DNA from: UBA9865 sp035647835
GTDB lineage: Bacteria; Bacillota; Dethiobacteria; Dethiobacterales; Dethiobacteraceae
Reading direction: 5' to 3'
DNA: 17,536 nucleotides
Assembly: GCA_035647835.1 (NCBI GenBank)
Contig: DASRMS010000097.1
Location: forward strand, 1 to 17,536
A model generated the notes under the pieces. The model worked only from the letters and a program-made list of their open reading frames with translations, had not been told where the DNA came from and made no database searches. Position 1 is the first letter of the stretch. Every line of letters begins with the position of its first letter. The position numbers and the translations under genes were made by a program. Below, piece by piece: positions 1 to 6,396 of the stretch.

Positions 1-345
1 GCAGTTGCCCGCCGGGTCGGCAGCGGCAACTTTACAGGAGGGTATGTGGCGACTAAATACCCCCGAATTACAGAGCGTTATTTTCAACAACAGGGTAAGC
101 AGTTTGAGCTGATTAAGCTTCACGGGTCTATTGAACTGGCACCATTGCTAAATTTAGCTGAAGTAATTGTAGATTTAGTTTCCACCGGCAAGACTTTAGC
201 CGAAAATCACTTGGAAGAAGTAGAAACTATTACCCATATTACCTCACGTTTGATTGCCAACCCCGGCAGTTACCAAGTTAAAGGGGAGCGAGTGATGGCA
301 CTTACCAAGGCTTTGGCGCAAGTGCTGTCGCAGAAAGAGGTGTAA
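1..345 (+). CDS. hisG: ATP phosphoribosyltransferase, C-terminal part (5' end outside the window)
   Basis: Catalyses the first step of histidine synthesis, joining ATP and PRPP to give phosphoribosyl-ATP. The frame is open from base 1, so the gene is cut by the window edge and only the last 114 residues are present. A GTG at 46 falls inside the family-conserved VATKYP segment and is not a start. Visible family features are ATKYPRI, the stretch IELAPLLNLAEVIVDLVSTG followed by KTL (the PRPP-binding loop region), and SRLIANPGS close to the end. The protein ends soon after this and has no long regulatory extension, as in short-form HisG, which works with a HisZ subunit. HisZ would have to lie upstream or elsewhere. 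hisD follows after 2 nt. The family assignment is firm; the short-form call is inferred from the C-terminus alone. Confidence 0.95.
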   Translation, partial: AVARRVGSGNFTGGYVATKYPRITERYFQQQGKQFELIKLHGSIELAPLLNLAEVIVDLVSTGKTLAENHLEEVETITHITSRLIANPGSYQVKGERVMALTKALAQVLSQKEV

Positions 346-347
346 AG

Positions 348-1673
348 ATGCTAAAAGAGTTTGATGGAGCAACCTTTTTGCAGCAATTTAAGCGCCGCGG
401 CTTTGATGATTACCCCACGGAGTTAGCAGCAGTGCGGCAAATTCTCACAGCAGTGCGGCAGAGAGGCGATGCGGCAGTTTTAGCGTATACGGAACGTTTT
501 GACCAGGCCAAACTTGCGGCCCTGGAAGTCACGCCTGCAGAATTCAAGGCAGCACAAACGAGCGTGGAGCCGCAAATTAAAGCAGATTTGCAGCAGGCGG
601 CAGATAATATTGCTGATTTTCATCGCCGGCAAATTCAGCAAGCCTGGGTAGACTATGGTGCTGATGGCATTATTTTAGGGCAGCGTATCACGGCCATAGA
701 TCGCGTTGGTGCTTATGTGCCTGGTGGTGCTGCTGCTTATCCTTCCTCGGTACTGATGACCGTCATCCCCGCACGTATTGCGGGTGTAGGCGAAGTGATC
801 ATGGTGACTCCGCCTCAGGCAGATGGCAGCATCAACCCTTATACCTTGGTCGCGGCCCAAATAGCCGGCGTTGATGCTGTTTACAAATGCGGCGGGGCTC
901 AGGCTATTGGCGCTCTGGCTTATGGTACCGCAAGCATCCGGCGGGTTGATAAAATTGTCGGCCCCGGCAATCTGTATGTTACACTCGCTAAACGGGAAGT
1001 GGCAGGGGTAGTGGGGATTGATATGCTGGCGGGTCCTAGTGAAGTGCTGGTAGTCGCAGATGAGACGGCGCGTACTGAATTTGTGGCTGCGGATCTACTT
1101 GCTCAGGCTGAACATGATCCTTTGGCGGCCGCCTACTGTGTGACCACCTCCGTGCGGCTGGCGGCAGAATTGCCGGCGGAACTGCAGCGTCAGTGTGCTG
1201 CACTGGATCGTCAGGCAGTGGCCCAACAATCTCTCACCACCCAAGGGGCCTTGGTGACCGTAGCAACCCTGGCTGAAGCACTGGAAATTGTTAATCTGCT
1301 GGCCCCAGAGCATTTAGAATTACAAATCGCTGACCCCTGGGCTGCTTTAGGTCAAATTCGTCATGCTGGTGCCATCTTTTTAGGGGCGTATACGCCGGAG
1401 CCGCTGGGTGACTACTGGGCAGGGCCTAATCATGTGCTGCCCACGTCTGGTGCTGGTCGTTTTTCTTCAGTTTTATCTGTAGATGACTTTATTAAAAAGA
1501 CTAGTGTCCTTGCTTATTCACCAGCAGCACTGCTAAAGTGTTCTGCAGCAGTGGAAAACATCGCGGCAGTGGAAGGGCTGACTGCCCACAGCAGTGCCGT
1601 TGCCAGGAGGAGGAAGTTACTTGAACAAGAGAATGGCAAGTGTTCGTCGTCAGACGAAAGAAACAGAGATTGA
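348..1673 (+). CDS. hisD: Histidinol dehydrogenase
   Basis: Performs the last two steps of histidine synthesis, oxidising L-histidinol to L-histidine with NAD in the cytoplasm. The 441 residues cover the full family. Visible motifs are VGAYVPGG (120-127), VGPGNLYV (204-211), MLAGPSEVL (226-234), AQAEHDP (252-258), the catalytic pair E321-H322 in LAPEHLEL, and GDYWAGPNHVLPT (354-366). The expected zinc ligands are Q253, H256, D355 and H414. The tail after H414 is about 12 residues longer than in E. coli HisD as I remember it, because the frame runs on into hisB. ATG 348 lies 2 nt after the hisG stop with AGAGG upstream. The last 53 nt overlap the hisB start, which suggests translational coupling. 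Confidence 0.98.
   Translation: MLKEFDGATFLQQFKRRGFDDYPTELAAVRQILTAVRQRGDAAVLAYTERFDQAKLAALEVTPAEFKAAQTSVEPQIKADLQQAADNIADFHRRQIQQAWVDYGADGIILGQRITAIDRVGAYVPGGAAAYPSSVLMTVIPARIAGVGEVIMVTPPQADGSINPYTLVAAQIAGVDAVYKCGGAQAIGALAYGTASIRRVDKIVGPGNLYVTLAKREVAGVVGIDMLAGPSEVLVVADETARTEFVAADLLAQAEHDPLAAAYCVTTSVRLAAELPAELQRQCAALDRQAVAQQSLTTQGALVTVATLAEALEIVNLLAPEHLELQIADPWAALGQIRHAGAIFLGAYTPEPLGDYWAGPNHVLPTSGAGRFSSVLSVDDFIKKTSVLAYSPAALLKCSAAVENIAAVEGLTAHSSAVARRRKLLEQENGKCSSSDERNRD
1605..1613 (+). promoter_or_regulatory. Strong ribosome binding site that decides the hisB TTG start
   Basis: AGGAGGAGG lies within the hisD coding sequence, and its second AGGAGG is 7 nt before TTG 1621. A strong site of this kind probably compensates for the weak TTG start and for the position inside hisD. 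It argues against the more distant ATG 1633. Confidence 0.8.
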
Positions 1674-2211
1674 TTTGACTTTGGTACTCGACGGTAAGGG
1701 AGAAGCAGAGCTTGACTGTGGGGTACCATTTCTAGAGCATATGCTGACTTTATGGAGCTACCATGCTTGCTTTGACTTGCAGCTGCAGGCCAAAGGAGAC
1801 TGGCAAGTGGACGCACATCATGTCGTTGAAGATGTCGGCTTGGTGTTGGGTGAAACTCTGCACCAAGCACTGGGTGATAAAGCAGGCATTACTCGCTACG
1901 CCTCGTTAGCATTACCCATGGATGAAGCGCTGGTACTAGTGGCGATAGATTTATCAGGCCGCCCTTATCTAGGTTTTGACCTCCCATTACCTGCGGAACG
2001 TGTCGGCAACTTTGAAACAGAGCTGGTGGAAGATTTTTTGCGTGCTTTTACTAATCGGGCGCACTGTACCCTTCATGTTAAACTTTTAGCCGGCCGCAAT
2101 ACGCATCATATTATTGAAGCGCTTTTTAAGGGGTTAGGACGAGTACTAGGCACAGCGTCCCGAGTAGAAGGGCGAGTGCCAGGGATTCCTTCCACCAAAG
2201 GATTATTATAA
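1621..2211 (+). CDS. hisB: Imidazoleglycerol-phosphate dehydratase (monofunctional)
   Basis: Dehydrates imidazole glycerol phosphate to imidazole acetol phosphate in histidine synthesis. I chose TTG 1621 as the start because AGGAGGAGG at 1605-1613 lies 7 nt upstream. The product is then 196 residues, normal for the family, and begins MNKRMASVRRQTKETEI. The next in-frame ATG (1633) is 19 nt from the site, which is too far, and a more upstream in-frame start (1594) would precede the site. Metal-binding histidine motifs are visible: FLEHML (37-42), DAHHVVEDVG (64-73) and NTHHIIEALFK (160-170), plus the conserved end IPSTKG. No N-terminal phosphatase domain is present, in line with the separate PHP histidinol phosphatase at the end of the operon. 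The start lies inside hisD. The gene after it is hisA, not hisH as in most his operons. Confidence 0.97.
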   Translation: MNKRMASVRRQTKETEIDLTLVLDGKGEAELDCGVPFLEHMLTLWSYHACFDLQLQAKGDWQVDAHHVVEDVGLVLGETLHQALGDKAGITRYASLALPMDEALVLVAIDLSGRPYLGFDLPLPAERVGNFETELVEDFLRAFTNRAHCTLHVKLLAGRNTHHIIEALFKGLGRVLGTASRVEGRVPGIPSTKGLL

Positions 2212-2225
2212 ATCCTAGGGATTTA
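2209..2225 (+). promoter_or_regulatory. Perfect 7-bp hairpin at the hisB stop codon
   Basis: TAAATCC (2209-2215, starting with the hisB stop codon), loop TAG, then GGATTTA (2219-2225). A run of seven Ts follows only after six further bases (2232-2238), so this is not a standard intrinsic terminator. The AAATCC arm could also pair with the GGATTT at 2229-2234, which makes it exclusive with the larger hairpin just downstream. The function is not known. Confidence 0.45.
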
Positions 2226-2227
2226 GC

Positions 2228-2270
2228 AGGATTTTTTTCTAGTATCAGGGAATATACTAGGAAGAAATCT
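2228..2270 (+). repeat. Long hairpin / putative dispersed element between hisB and hisA
   Basis: As RNA, 2229-2245 can pair with 2254-2270 over 17 positions, three of them G-U, around the 8-nt loop CAGGGAAT. The inner CTAGTAT/ATACTAG pairing is perfect. The 5' part reads AGGATTT and the loop carries GAAT 22 nt further on. A similarly spaced AGGA...GAAT pair occurs before the LapA-domain gene at 11786-11811, so this may be one member of a small dispersed element. It occupies the gap where hisH is normally found. The pairing is read directly; the repeat family is an inference from two copies. Confidence 0.45.
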
Positions 2271-2317
2271 GGGGAACCTTCGCTTGACTACAATATTTTA
2301 AATGGGAGGTTGGTTGC

Positions 2318-3046
2318 ATGTTGATCATCCCCGCAGTAGATATCCGCGATGGCCGTTGTGTGCGGTTAGTACATGGTGAACTGCAACGGGAGACGATGTA
2401 TTATGAAAACCCGGTGGAAGCAGCACTGCATTGGGAGTCAGAAGGTGCTCAACGCTTACATGTGGTAGATTTAGACGGTGCCTTTGACGGCTCAATAAAA
2501 AATATAGCAGTGATCGAAGAGATTGTGCGTGCTGTCCAGATTCCTATCCAAGTGGGGGGCGGCATCCGTGAGTCGCAAGTGGCAGCTGATCTGCTGGCCC
2601 GTGGTGTATCTCGTGTTATCATGGGTACGGCAGCAGTGCAGCAACCGCAAGTAGTGGCAGAGCTTTGTGCACGCTATCCGGGACAGATTATGGTTGGTAT
2701 TGATGCTCGTGCTGGGCGGGTAGCAATTCGTGGCTGGGTGGAAGAGGCCCCCATGCTGGCGATCGACTTGGCACAACAAATGGCGCAGCTGGGTGTGCGA
2801 GAAATCATATATACAGATATTTTGCGGGATGGTACCTTAAAAGGTCCCAATGTTGCAGCACTGGCGGAAGTGACACAAGCGGTGTCCCTTTCGGTTATTG
2901 CTTCTGGCGGCATTGCTTCTTTACAGGACATTCTTGAACTTACGCCTTTGCAGCCACAAGGGCTGAGCGGCATTATCGTCGGACAAGCACTGTACACAGG
3001 ACGCATCTCTTTACCTGCTGCTCTAGCCATTACGGAGGGACTGTAA
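2318..3046 (+). CDS. hisA: Phosphoribosylformimino-AICAR-phosphate (ProFAR) isomerase
   Basis: Isomerises ProFAR to PRFAR, the substrate of HisF, by an Amadori rearrangement. The 242-residue product is a full beta/alpha barrel. It starts MLIIPAVDIRDGRCVRL with the catalytic acid D8 and has the half-barrel partner D129 in VGIDARAG (126-133). Phosphate-binding glycine motifs are QVGGGI (78-83) and IASGGIAS (194-201), and TDILRDGTLKGPN (166-178) is characteristic of the family. GGGAGG at 2304-2309 lies 8 nt before the ATG. The stop codon is directly followed by the hisF ATG. The 106-nt upstream gap has no hisH and carries hairpins that might affect readthrough into hisA and the genes after it. 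Confidence 0.98.
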   Translation: MLIIPAVDIRDGRCVRLVHGELQRETMYYENPVEAALHWESEGAQRLHVVDLDGAFDGSIKNIAVIEEIVRAVQIPIQVGGGIRESQVAADLLARGVSRVIMGTAAVQQPQVVAELCARYPGQIMVGIDARAGRVAIRGWVEEAPMLAIDLAQQMAQLGVREIIYTDILRDGTLKGPNVAALAEVTQAVSLSVIASGGIASLQDILELTPLQPQGLSGIIVGQALYTGRISLPAALAITEGL

Positions 3047-3826
3047 ATGTTAACAAAACGTATTATTGCTTGTCTTGATGTTAAAGACGGTCGCGTGGTT
3101 AAAGGTACGCAATTTATAAATTTTCGTGATGCTGGAGATCCAGTGGCACTAGCCAAATTTTATGACCAAGCTGGTGCAGACGAACTGGTCTTGTTAGATA
3201 TTACGGCTTCTCATGAGGGACGCAGCACGATGCTTGAGCTAGTGGAGCGTACAGCTGCAGAAGTACATATTCCCTTCACTGTAGGCGGCGGTATTAGTGA
3301 GCTGAAGCAAATGCAGCAAATTATCTCGGCAGGGGCTGATAAAATATCGCTTAATACTGCCGCTGTACAGCAGCCAGCACTATTGACCAAAGCGGCAGCA
3401 CAATTTGGCAGTCACCGTCTGGTTTTAGCGGTGGATGCCAAATGGAGTGAAGCTTTACAAACGTGGGAAGTGTATACGCACGGTGGTCATCGGGCGACGG
3501 GTAAGGCTGTCTTGTCATGGGTAGCAGAAGCTGAACAGCGTGGTGCCGGCTCGATTCTTTTGACCAGTATGGATTGTGATGGGGCTAAAGGTGGCTATGA
3601 TCTGCCTTTAACTGCCGCTGTCGCCGAGGTGGCAGCGATACCGGTGATTGCTTCCGGTGGTGCCGGCAGTAAGGAAGACTTTTATACTGTCCTGACCGAG
3701 GGGAAGGCTGCAGCGGCCTTAGGCGCCTCCGTTTTCCACTATCAGCAGTTTAGTATTGCCGAAGTAAAAGAATATTTGGCTGCACGGGGGGTGCCAGTCG
3801 AGCGTGAACGTAACACTGAAATTTAA
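3047..3826 (+). CDS. hisF: Imidazole glycerol phosphate synthase, cyclase subunit
   Basis: Uses ammonia, normally delivered by the glutaminase HisH, to turn PRFAR into imidazole glycerol phosphate and AICAR, the latter feeding purine synthesis. The 259-residue barrel starts MLTKRIIACLDVKDGRVVKG with catalytic D11. The second catalytic aspartate is D130 in LAVDAKW. VGGGI (79-83), LLTSMDCDGAKGGYD (171-185) and IASGGAGS (201-208) match phosphate-binding and family motifs. There is no fused glutaminase domain, so glutamine-dependent activity needs a HisH encoded outside this window, or else free ammonia. ATG 3047 follows the hisA TAA directly, with GGAGG inside the hisA end. The hisF end overlaps the hisIE start by 23 nt. 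Confidence 0.98.
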   Translation: MLTKRIIACLDVKDGRVVKGTQFINFRDAGDPVALAKFYDQAGADELVLLDITASHEGRSTMLELVERTAAEVHIPFTVGGGISELKQMQQIISAGADKISLNTAAVQQPALLTKAAAQFGSHRLVLAVDAKWSEALQTWEVYTHGGHRATGKAVLSWVAEAEQRGAGSILLTSMDCDGAKGGYDLPLTAAVAEVAAIPVIASGGAGSKEDFYTVLTEGKAAAALGASVFHYQQFSIAEVKEYLAARGVPVERERNTEI

Positions 3827-4454
3827 TCAACAGGGCTTAATCCCTGCCATCGTGCAGGATATCCAGACAGGTAGTGTTTTAATGCTAGCATATATGAACG
3901 AAGCATCTTTACAAAAAACACTGGCGAGCGGGCAAACTTGGTTTTATAGCCGCAGCCGTCAGGAACTATGGCATAAAGGCGCTAGTTCTGGTCATACGCA
4001 AACTGTTAAACGCATTGATTATGATTGTGACGGTGATGCCCTGCTGGTGTATGTGGAACAAAGTGGTGGTGCCTGTCATACCGGTGCCGCTACCTGTTTT
4101 TATCGGACACTACACGGTGAAAAAACAGCTGCACCAGAGCTGTTTTTGCCTGAACTGGAGCGCATTATTGCCGAGCGTCAAGTTAACCGCCCGGCCGACT
4201 CCTATGTGGCGCAGCTTTTTAATGGTGGCCTGGATCGCATTTTAAAAAAAGTCGGTGAAGAAGCAGGAGAAGTGATTATTGCTGCAAAAAATGAAGAACG
4301 CAGTGAGTTAATTTATGAAAGTGGCGATTTGCTCTTTCACTTACTAGTATTACTGGCAGCCAAAGATGTGGGATTCTCGGAAGTGTTGGCTGAACTACAA
4401 CGTCGACATCAGCCTGCAGCAAAAGAACAAGGTGCAAAGCATCATGAAAGTTGA
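3804..4454 (+). CDS. hisIE: Bifunctional phosphoribosyl-AMP cyclohydrolase / phosphoribosyl-ATP pyrophosphatase
   Basis: Catalyses the second and third steps of histidine synthesis in one polypeptide. The HisI domain (about residues 1-110) begins with LKFNQQGLIPAIVQD and carries the metal-site pattern DYDCDGDALLV (72-82) with D74, D76 and D78, then ACHTG and ATCFYR with C91 and C98. The HisE domain (about 115-205) shows VGEEAGEVIIAAKNE (150-164) and ESGDLLFHLLVLL (172-184), the acidic helices of MazG-like pyrophosphatases. GTG 3804 was chosen because the HisI fold starts almost at once after it; it lies 23 nt inside hisF. The 216 residues fit the bifunctional form. The 3' end overlaps the next gene by 11 nt. 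Confidence 0.96.
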   Translation: MNVTLKFNQQGLIPAIVQDIQTGSVLMLAYMNEASLQKTLASGQTWFYSRSRQELWHKGASSGHTQTVKRIDYDCDGDALLVYVEQSGGACHTGAATCFYRTLHGEKTAAPELFLPELERIIAERQVNRPADSYVAQLFNGGLDRILKKVGEEAGEVIIAAKNEERSELIYESGDLLFHLLVLLAAKDVGFSEVLAELQRRHQPAAKEQGAKHHES

Positions 4455-5253
4455 TTACCATCTCCATACGGCACGCTGTGGTCATGCTACTGGGACAATG
4501 GCGGAATATCTGGCTGTCGCCGAAGCACACGGGGTGACAGAAGTTGGCTTTGCGGATCACTTTCCCTTGGAGTTATTAGGTTATGTGCCACAGGATCCTG
4601 TTAATATGCCTCCTGCAGAATTACCCGCCTACATAGCTGAAGTGCAGTATTGGCAAAAAGAAGCACCGCTAGCCGTGAGGCTGGGCGCGGAAGTGGATTA
4701 TCTGCCGGGCAGGGAAAAATTAACGGCTGCTGCTTTAGCCGCCTTTGATTTTGACTATTTGATTGGCTCAGTGCACTTTTTAGCAGACTGGGATTTTACC
4801 CATCCAGCTTACCAAGAACGCTTTCAAGAAGTTAACATGGACCGACTTTATGCAGAATATTTTGCTCTCATACAGCAGTTAGCGCAGAGCGGGCTTTTTC
4901 AGATCGTCGGCCATCTAGATGTGCTTAAAAAGTTCGCCTATTTCCCCAGCAGCGATTGGTCAATGCTGGTAGAAGAGACTTGTCAAATCTTGAAAGCAAC
5001 TGATATGTGTGTAGAAGTTAATACTGCAGGTTGGCGAGCACCTGTGAGAGAAGTCTACCCAGGTGTTTCTCTCCTGCGAAAATGTCAGCAGCTGGGTATT
5101 CCTGTCACCTTGGGTTCGGATGCCCACCAGCCGCAGGATGTAGGGCGAGACCTGGAACGCGCTCTGCTGCTGCTAGAGAAATTGGGCTTTCGTGAGATTA
5201 CCACTTTTGCCAGACGACAGCGCAAGCTGCAGCCACTTGTGATCAGCTCTTAA
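4444..5253 (+). CDS. hisK: Histidinol-phosphatase, PHP family
   Basis: Removes phosphate from L-histidinol phosphate to give histidinol, the substrate of HisD. The 269-residue protein has the complete PHP metal-binding set: HLHT (6-9), ADHF (37-40), GAEVDY (81-86), GSVHFL (108-113), GHLD (156-159), EVNTAG (191-196) and GSDAH (224-228). ATG 4444 is chosen because it puts the HLHT motif at residue 6, where the family has it. The frame is open further upstream inside hisIE, but starts there would add unrelated sequence. Overlap with hisIE and position at the operon end support the histidinol phosphatase role over other PHP phosphoesterases. It explains why HisB lacks a phosphatase domain. The symbol hisJ is also used for this family. 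Confidence 0.93.
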   Translation: MKVDYHLHTARCGHATGTMAEYLAVAEAHGVTEVGFADHFPLELLGYVPQDPVNMPPAELPAYIAEVQYWQKEAPLAVRLGAEVDYLPGREKLTAAALAAFDFDYLIGSVHFLADWDFTHPAYQERFQEVNMDRLYAEYFALIQQLAQSGLFQIVGHLDVLKKFAYFPSSDWSMLVEETCQILKATDMCVEVNTAGWRAPVREVYPGVSLLRKCQQLGIPVTLGSDAHQPQDVGRDLERALLLLEKLGFREITTFARRQRKLQPLVISS

Positions 5254-5278
5254 TGAACTGCAGTTGATGTGATAAAAT
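5250..5278 (+). promoter_or_regulatory. Possible promoter for the Rrf2 regulator gene
   Basis: An extended -10 element, TGATAAAAT (5270-5278), lies about 34 nt before the Rrf2 start codon. The matching -35 region at 5250-5255 (TTAATG) is weak, matching only three consensus positions. A TTGATG at 5264-5269 could instead serve a -10 near 5285-5292, but that -10 is poor. The 58-nt gap after the his operon makes a separate promoter plausible. Confidence 0.3.
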
Positions 5279-5311
5279 CATGATGATACTAGTAAAGGCA
5301 GGAGATTATTA

Positions 5312-5767
5312 ATGAAATTGTCCACTAAAGGTCGCTACGGTGTACGCGCTATGTTTGATTTAGCGCTGCATAGCGGCCAAGGTGCGATAGCCTTAAAACA
5401 CGTGGCCCAACGGGAACAAATTTCGGAAAAATATTTAGAACATCTTTTTGCCAATCTCAAAAAAGCAGGTCTGATTTACAGTGTGCGTGGGGCACAAGGT
5501 GGTTACCGCCTAGCGCGGCCAGCGGAAGAAATTACTTTGGGTGATATCATCCGCGTTTTGGAAGGCCCCGTGGCCCCTACAGATTGTGTGATTAAGGGTG
5601 CTGCTGGTAAGAATGATAAATGCAACCGTGCCACTGCCTGTGTGATGCACCATGTCTGGAGTCGCTTAAGCGATGAGATAAATGATCTTCTCGACAGTGT
5701 CACTTTGGCAGAAATTGTGGAAGAACAGCGCAGACTAACTGGTGAGGGATACATGTACTACATTTAA
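5312..5767 (+). CDS. Rrf2-family transcription regulator (IscR-like, three cysteines)
   Basis: A winged-helix DNA-binding regulator of 151 residues. It starts with the family signature MKLSTKGRYGVRAMFDLA, followed by the recognition-helix region ISEKYLEHLFANLKKAGLI (38-56) and the wing VRGAQGGYRLARP (58-70). C92, C104 and C110 lie in the segment that binds an Fe-S cluster in IscR, so cluster sensing is plausible. The spacing (11 and 5 residues between cysteines) is wider than in E. coli IscR as I remember it. In many Firmicutes such a gene precedes a cysteine desulfurase and iscU, or trmU. Here it is followed by ogt, so the target is unclear. AGGCAGGAG lies 7 nt before ATG 5312. It could be IscR-like, CymR-like or another Rrf2 branch. 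Confidence 0.93.
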   Translation: MKLSTKGRYGVRAMFDLALHSGQGAIALKHVAQREQISEKYLEHLFANLKKAGLIYSVRGAQGGYRLARPAEEITLGDIIRVLEGPVAPTDCVIKGAAGKNDKCNRATACVMHHVWSRLSDEINDLLDSVTLAEIVEEQRRLTGEGYMYYI

Positions 5768-5774
5768 AAAAAAA

Positions 5775-5880
5775 GGTATCGTCAAGGCATTCCCTCCACT
5801 GGGAGGGCGCCACGAATGCAAAAACCTGCTAGGCGAGATCCCCACGACTGGGATGCTCAAGGCGGCAAGAAACGGATGGC
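5775..5880 (+). promoter_or_regulatory. Structured RNA leader before ogt (riboswitch-like, identity uncertain)
   Basis: The non-coding gap between the Rrf2 gene and ogt folds into a compact three-helix layout. P1 is weak: 5777-5782 with 5872-5878, with a bulge at 5874. P2 is GCATTC (5787-5792) with GAATGC (5814-5819), enclosing CCTCC (5793-5797) with GGAGG (5802-5806). P3 is CTGCT (5826-5830) with GGCGG (5861-5865), followed by GAG/CTC and ATCCC (5838-5842) with GGGAT (5850-5854). The 3' strand of P1 lies 3-9 nt before the ogt ATG, over the ribosome site, so translation control is possible. From memory the layout resembles the molybdenum-cofactor RNA class, but I cannot confirm this and the downstream gene does not fit that class. 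Confidence 0.45.
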
Positions 5881-6396
5881 ATGAGTATGAACAAAATTTT
5901 AGACTTGACAGGAAGCGTGACAACAGCGGCGGGTGAGATGACCGTCTCCTATACAGCAGCTGGGCTTTATGCCCTGGAACTGCCTGGTTTTGCGGCGGGC
6001 AGTTATCTTCCTGTCAGCAGCAGTGAGCCGGCATGGTTACAGAAGCTGGCACTTGATTTACAAAACTACTTTTTGGGGCAGACAGTTCACTTTACCTGTC
6101 CTTGGGATGAGGCCAATTACCCGCCCTTTTATCAGCGTGTTTTACAGGCAGCCGCACAAATCCCTTATGGTGAGTGTCGTACCTACAAATGGTTGGCGCA
6201 GCAAGCAGGCTCCCCTGGCGCAGTACGTGCAGCAGGTCAGGCCATGGCCCATAATCGTACTCCTTTGGTGATTCCCTGCCATCGGGTACTGCGCAGTGAT
6301 GGCAAATTAGGCGGTTTTGCGTACGGTTTGTCTTGGAAGGAAAGACTACTAACATTAGAGAAAGCAGCGAGGGAGGACCTAAATAATGCAAATTGA
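5881..6396 (+). CDS. ogt: Methylated-DNA--[protein]-cysteine S-methyltransferase
   Basis: Repairs O6-alkylguanine in DNA by moving the alkyl group to its own cysteine, a single-turnover reaction. The 171 residues end in the typical C-terminal domain: IPYGECRTYKWLA (94-106), RAAGQAMAHN (116-125) and the active-site motif IPCHRVL with C133, then GKLGGFAYG. The N-terminal half (1-75) is the usual variable domain. ATG 5881 has only a weak GGATGG in front. ATG 5887 is also possible and would remove two residues. The upstream structured leader covers the ribosome site. The gene overlaps lgt by 11 nt, so the two are probably co-translated. The residue after AHN is R where I would expect P in the usual NP motif, which is probably tolerated. 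Confidence 0.93.
   Translation: MSMNKILDLTGSVTTAAGEMTVSYTAAGLYALELPGFAAGSYLPVSSSEPAWLQKLALDLQNYFLGQTVHFTCPWDEANYPPFYQRVLQAAAQIPYGECRTYKWLAQQAGSPGAVRAAGQAMAHNRTPLVIPCHRVLRSDGKLGGFAYGLSWKERLLTLEKAAREDLNNAN

Noticed and set aside
1514..1870. Minus-strand frame of 118 codons opposite hisD/hisB
   Set aside because: It is antisense to two certain genes, with no ribosome site and low-complexity composition typical of a shadow frame.
2209..2240. Intrinsic terminator after hisB (7-bp stem and nearby T-run)
   Set aside because: The T-run begins six bases after the stem and belongs to the next hairpin. The stem is also A/T-rich, so efficient termination is doubtful.
2284..2309. TTGACT at 2284 as a -35 box for a separate hisA promoter
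   Set aside because: No -10-like hexamer lies 16-18 nt downstream; that position is the ribosome site. TACAAT at 2289 lacks a -35 at the right distance.
2674..3156. Minus-strand frame of 160 codons opposite hisA/hisF
   Set aside because: It is the longest antisense frame, but lies fully opposite conserved barrel genes and shows no family motifs.
5742..5936. Small + strand frame (64 codons) between the Rrf2 gene and ogt
   Set aside because: It overlaps the end of the Rrf2 gene and the start of ogt in another frame, has no good ribosome site, and the intervening DNA is better explained by RNA helices.
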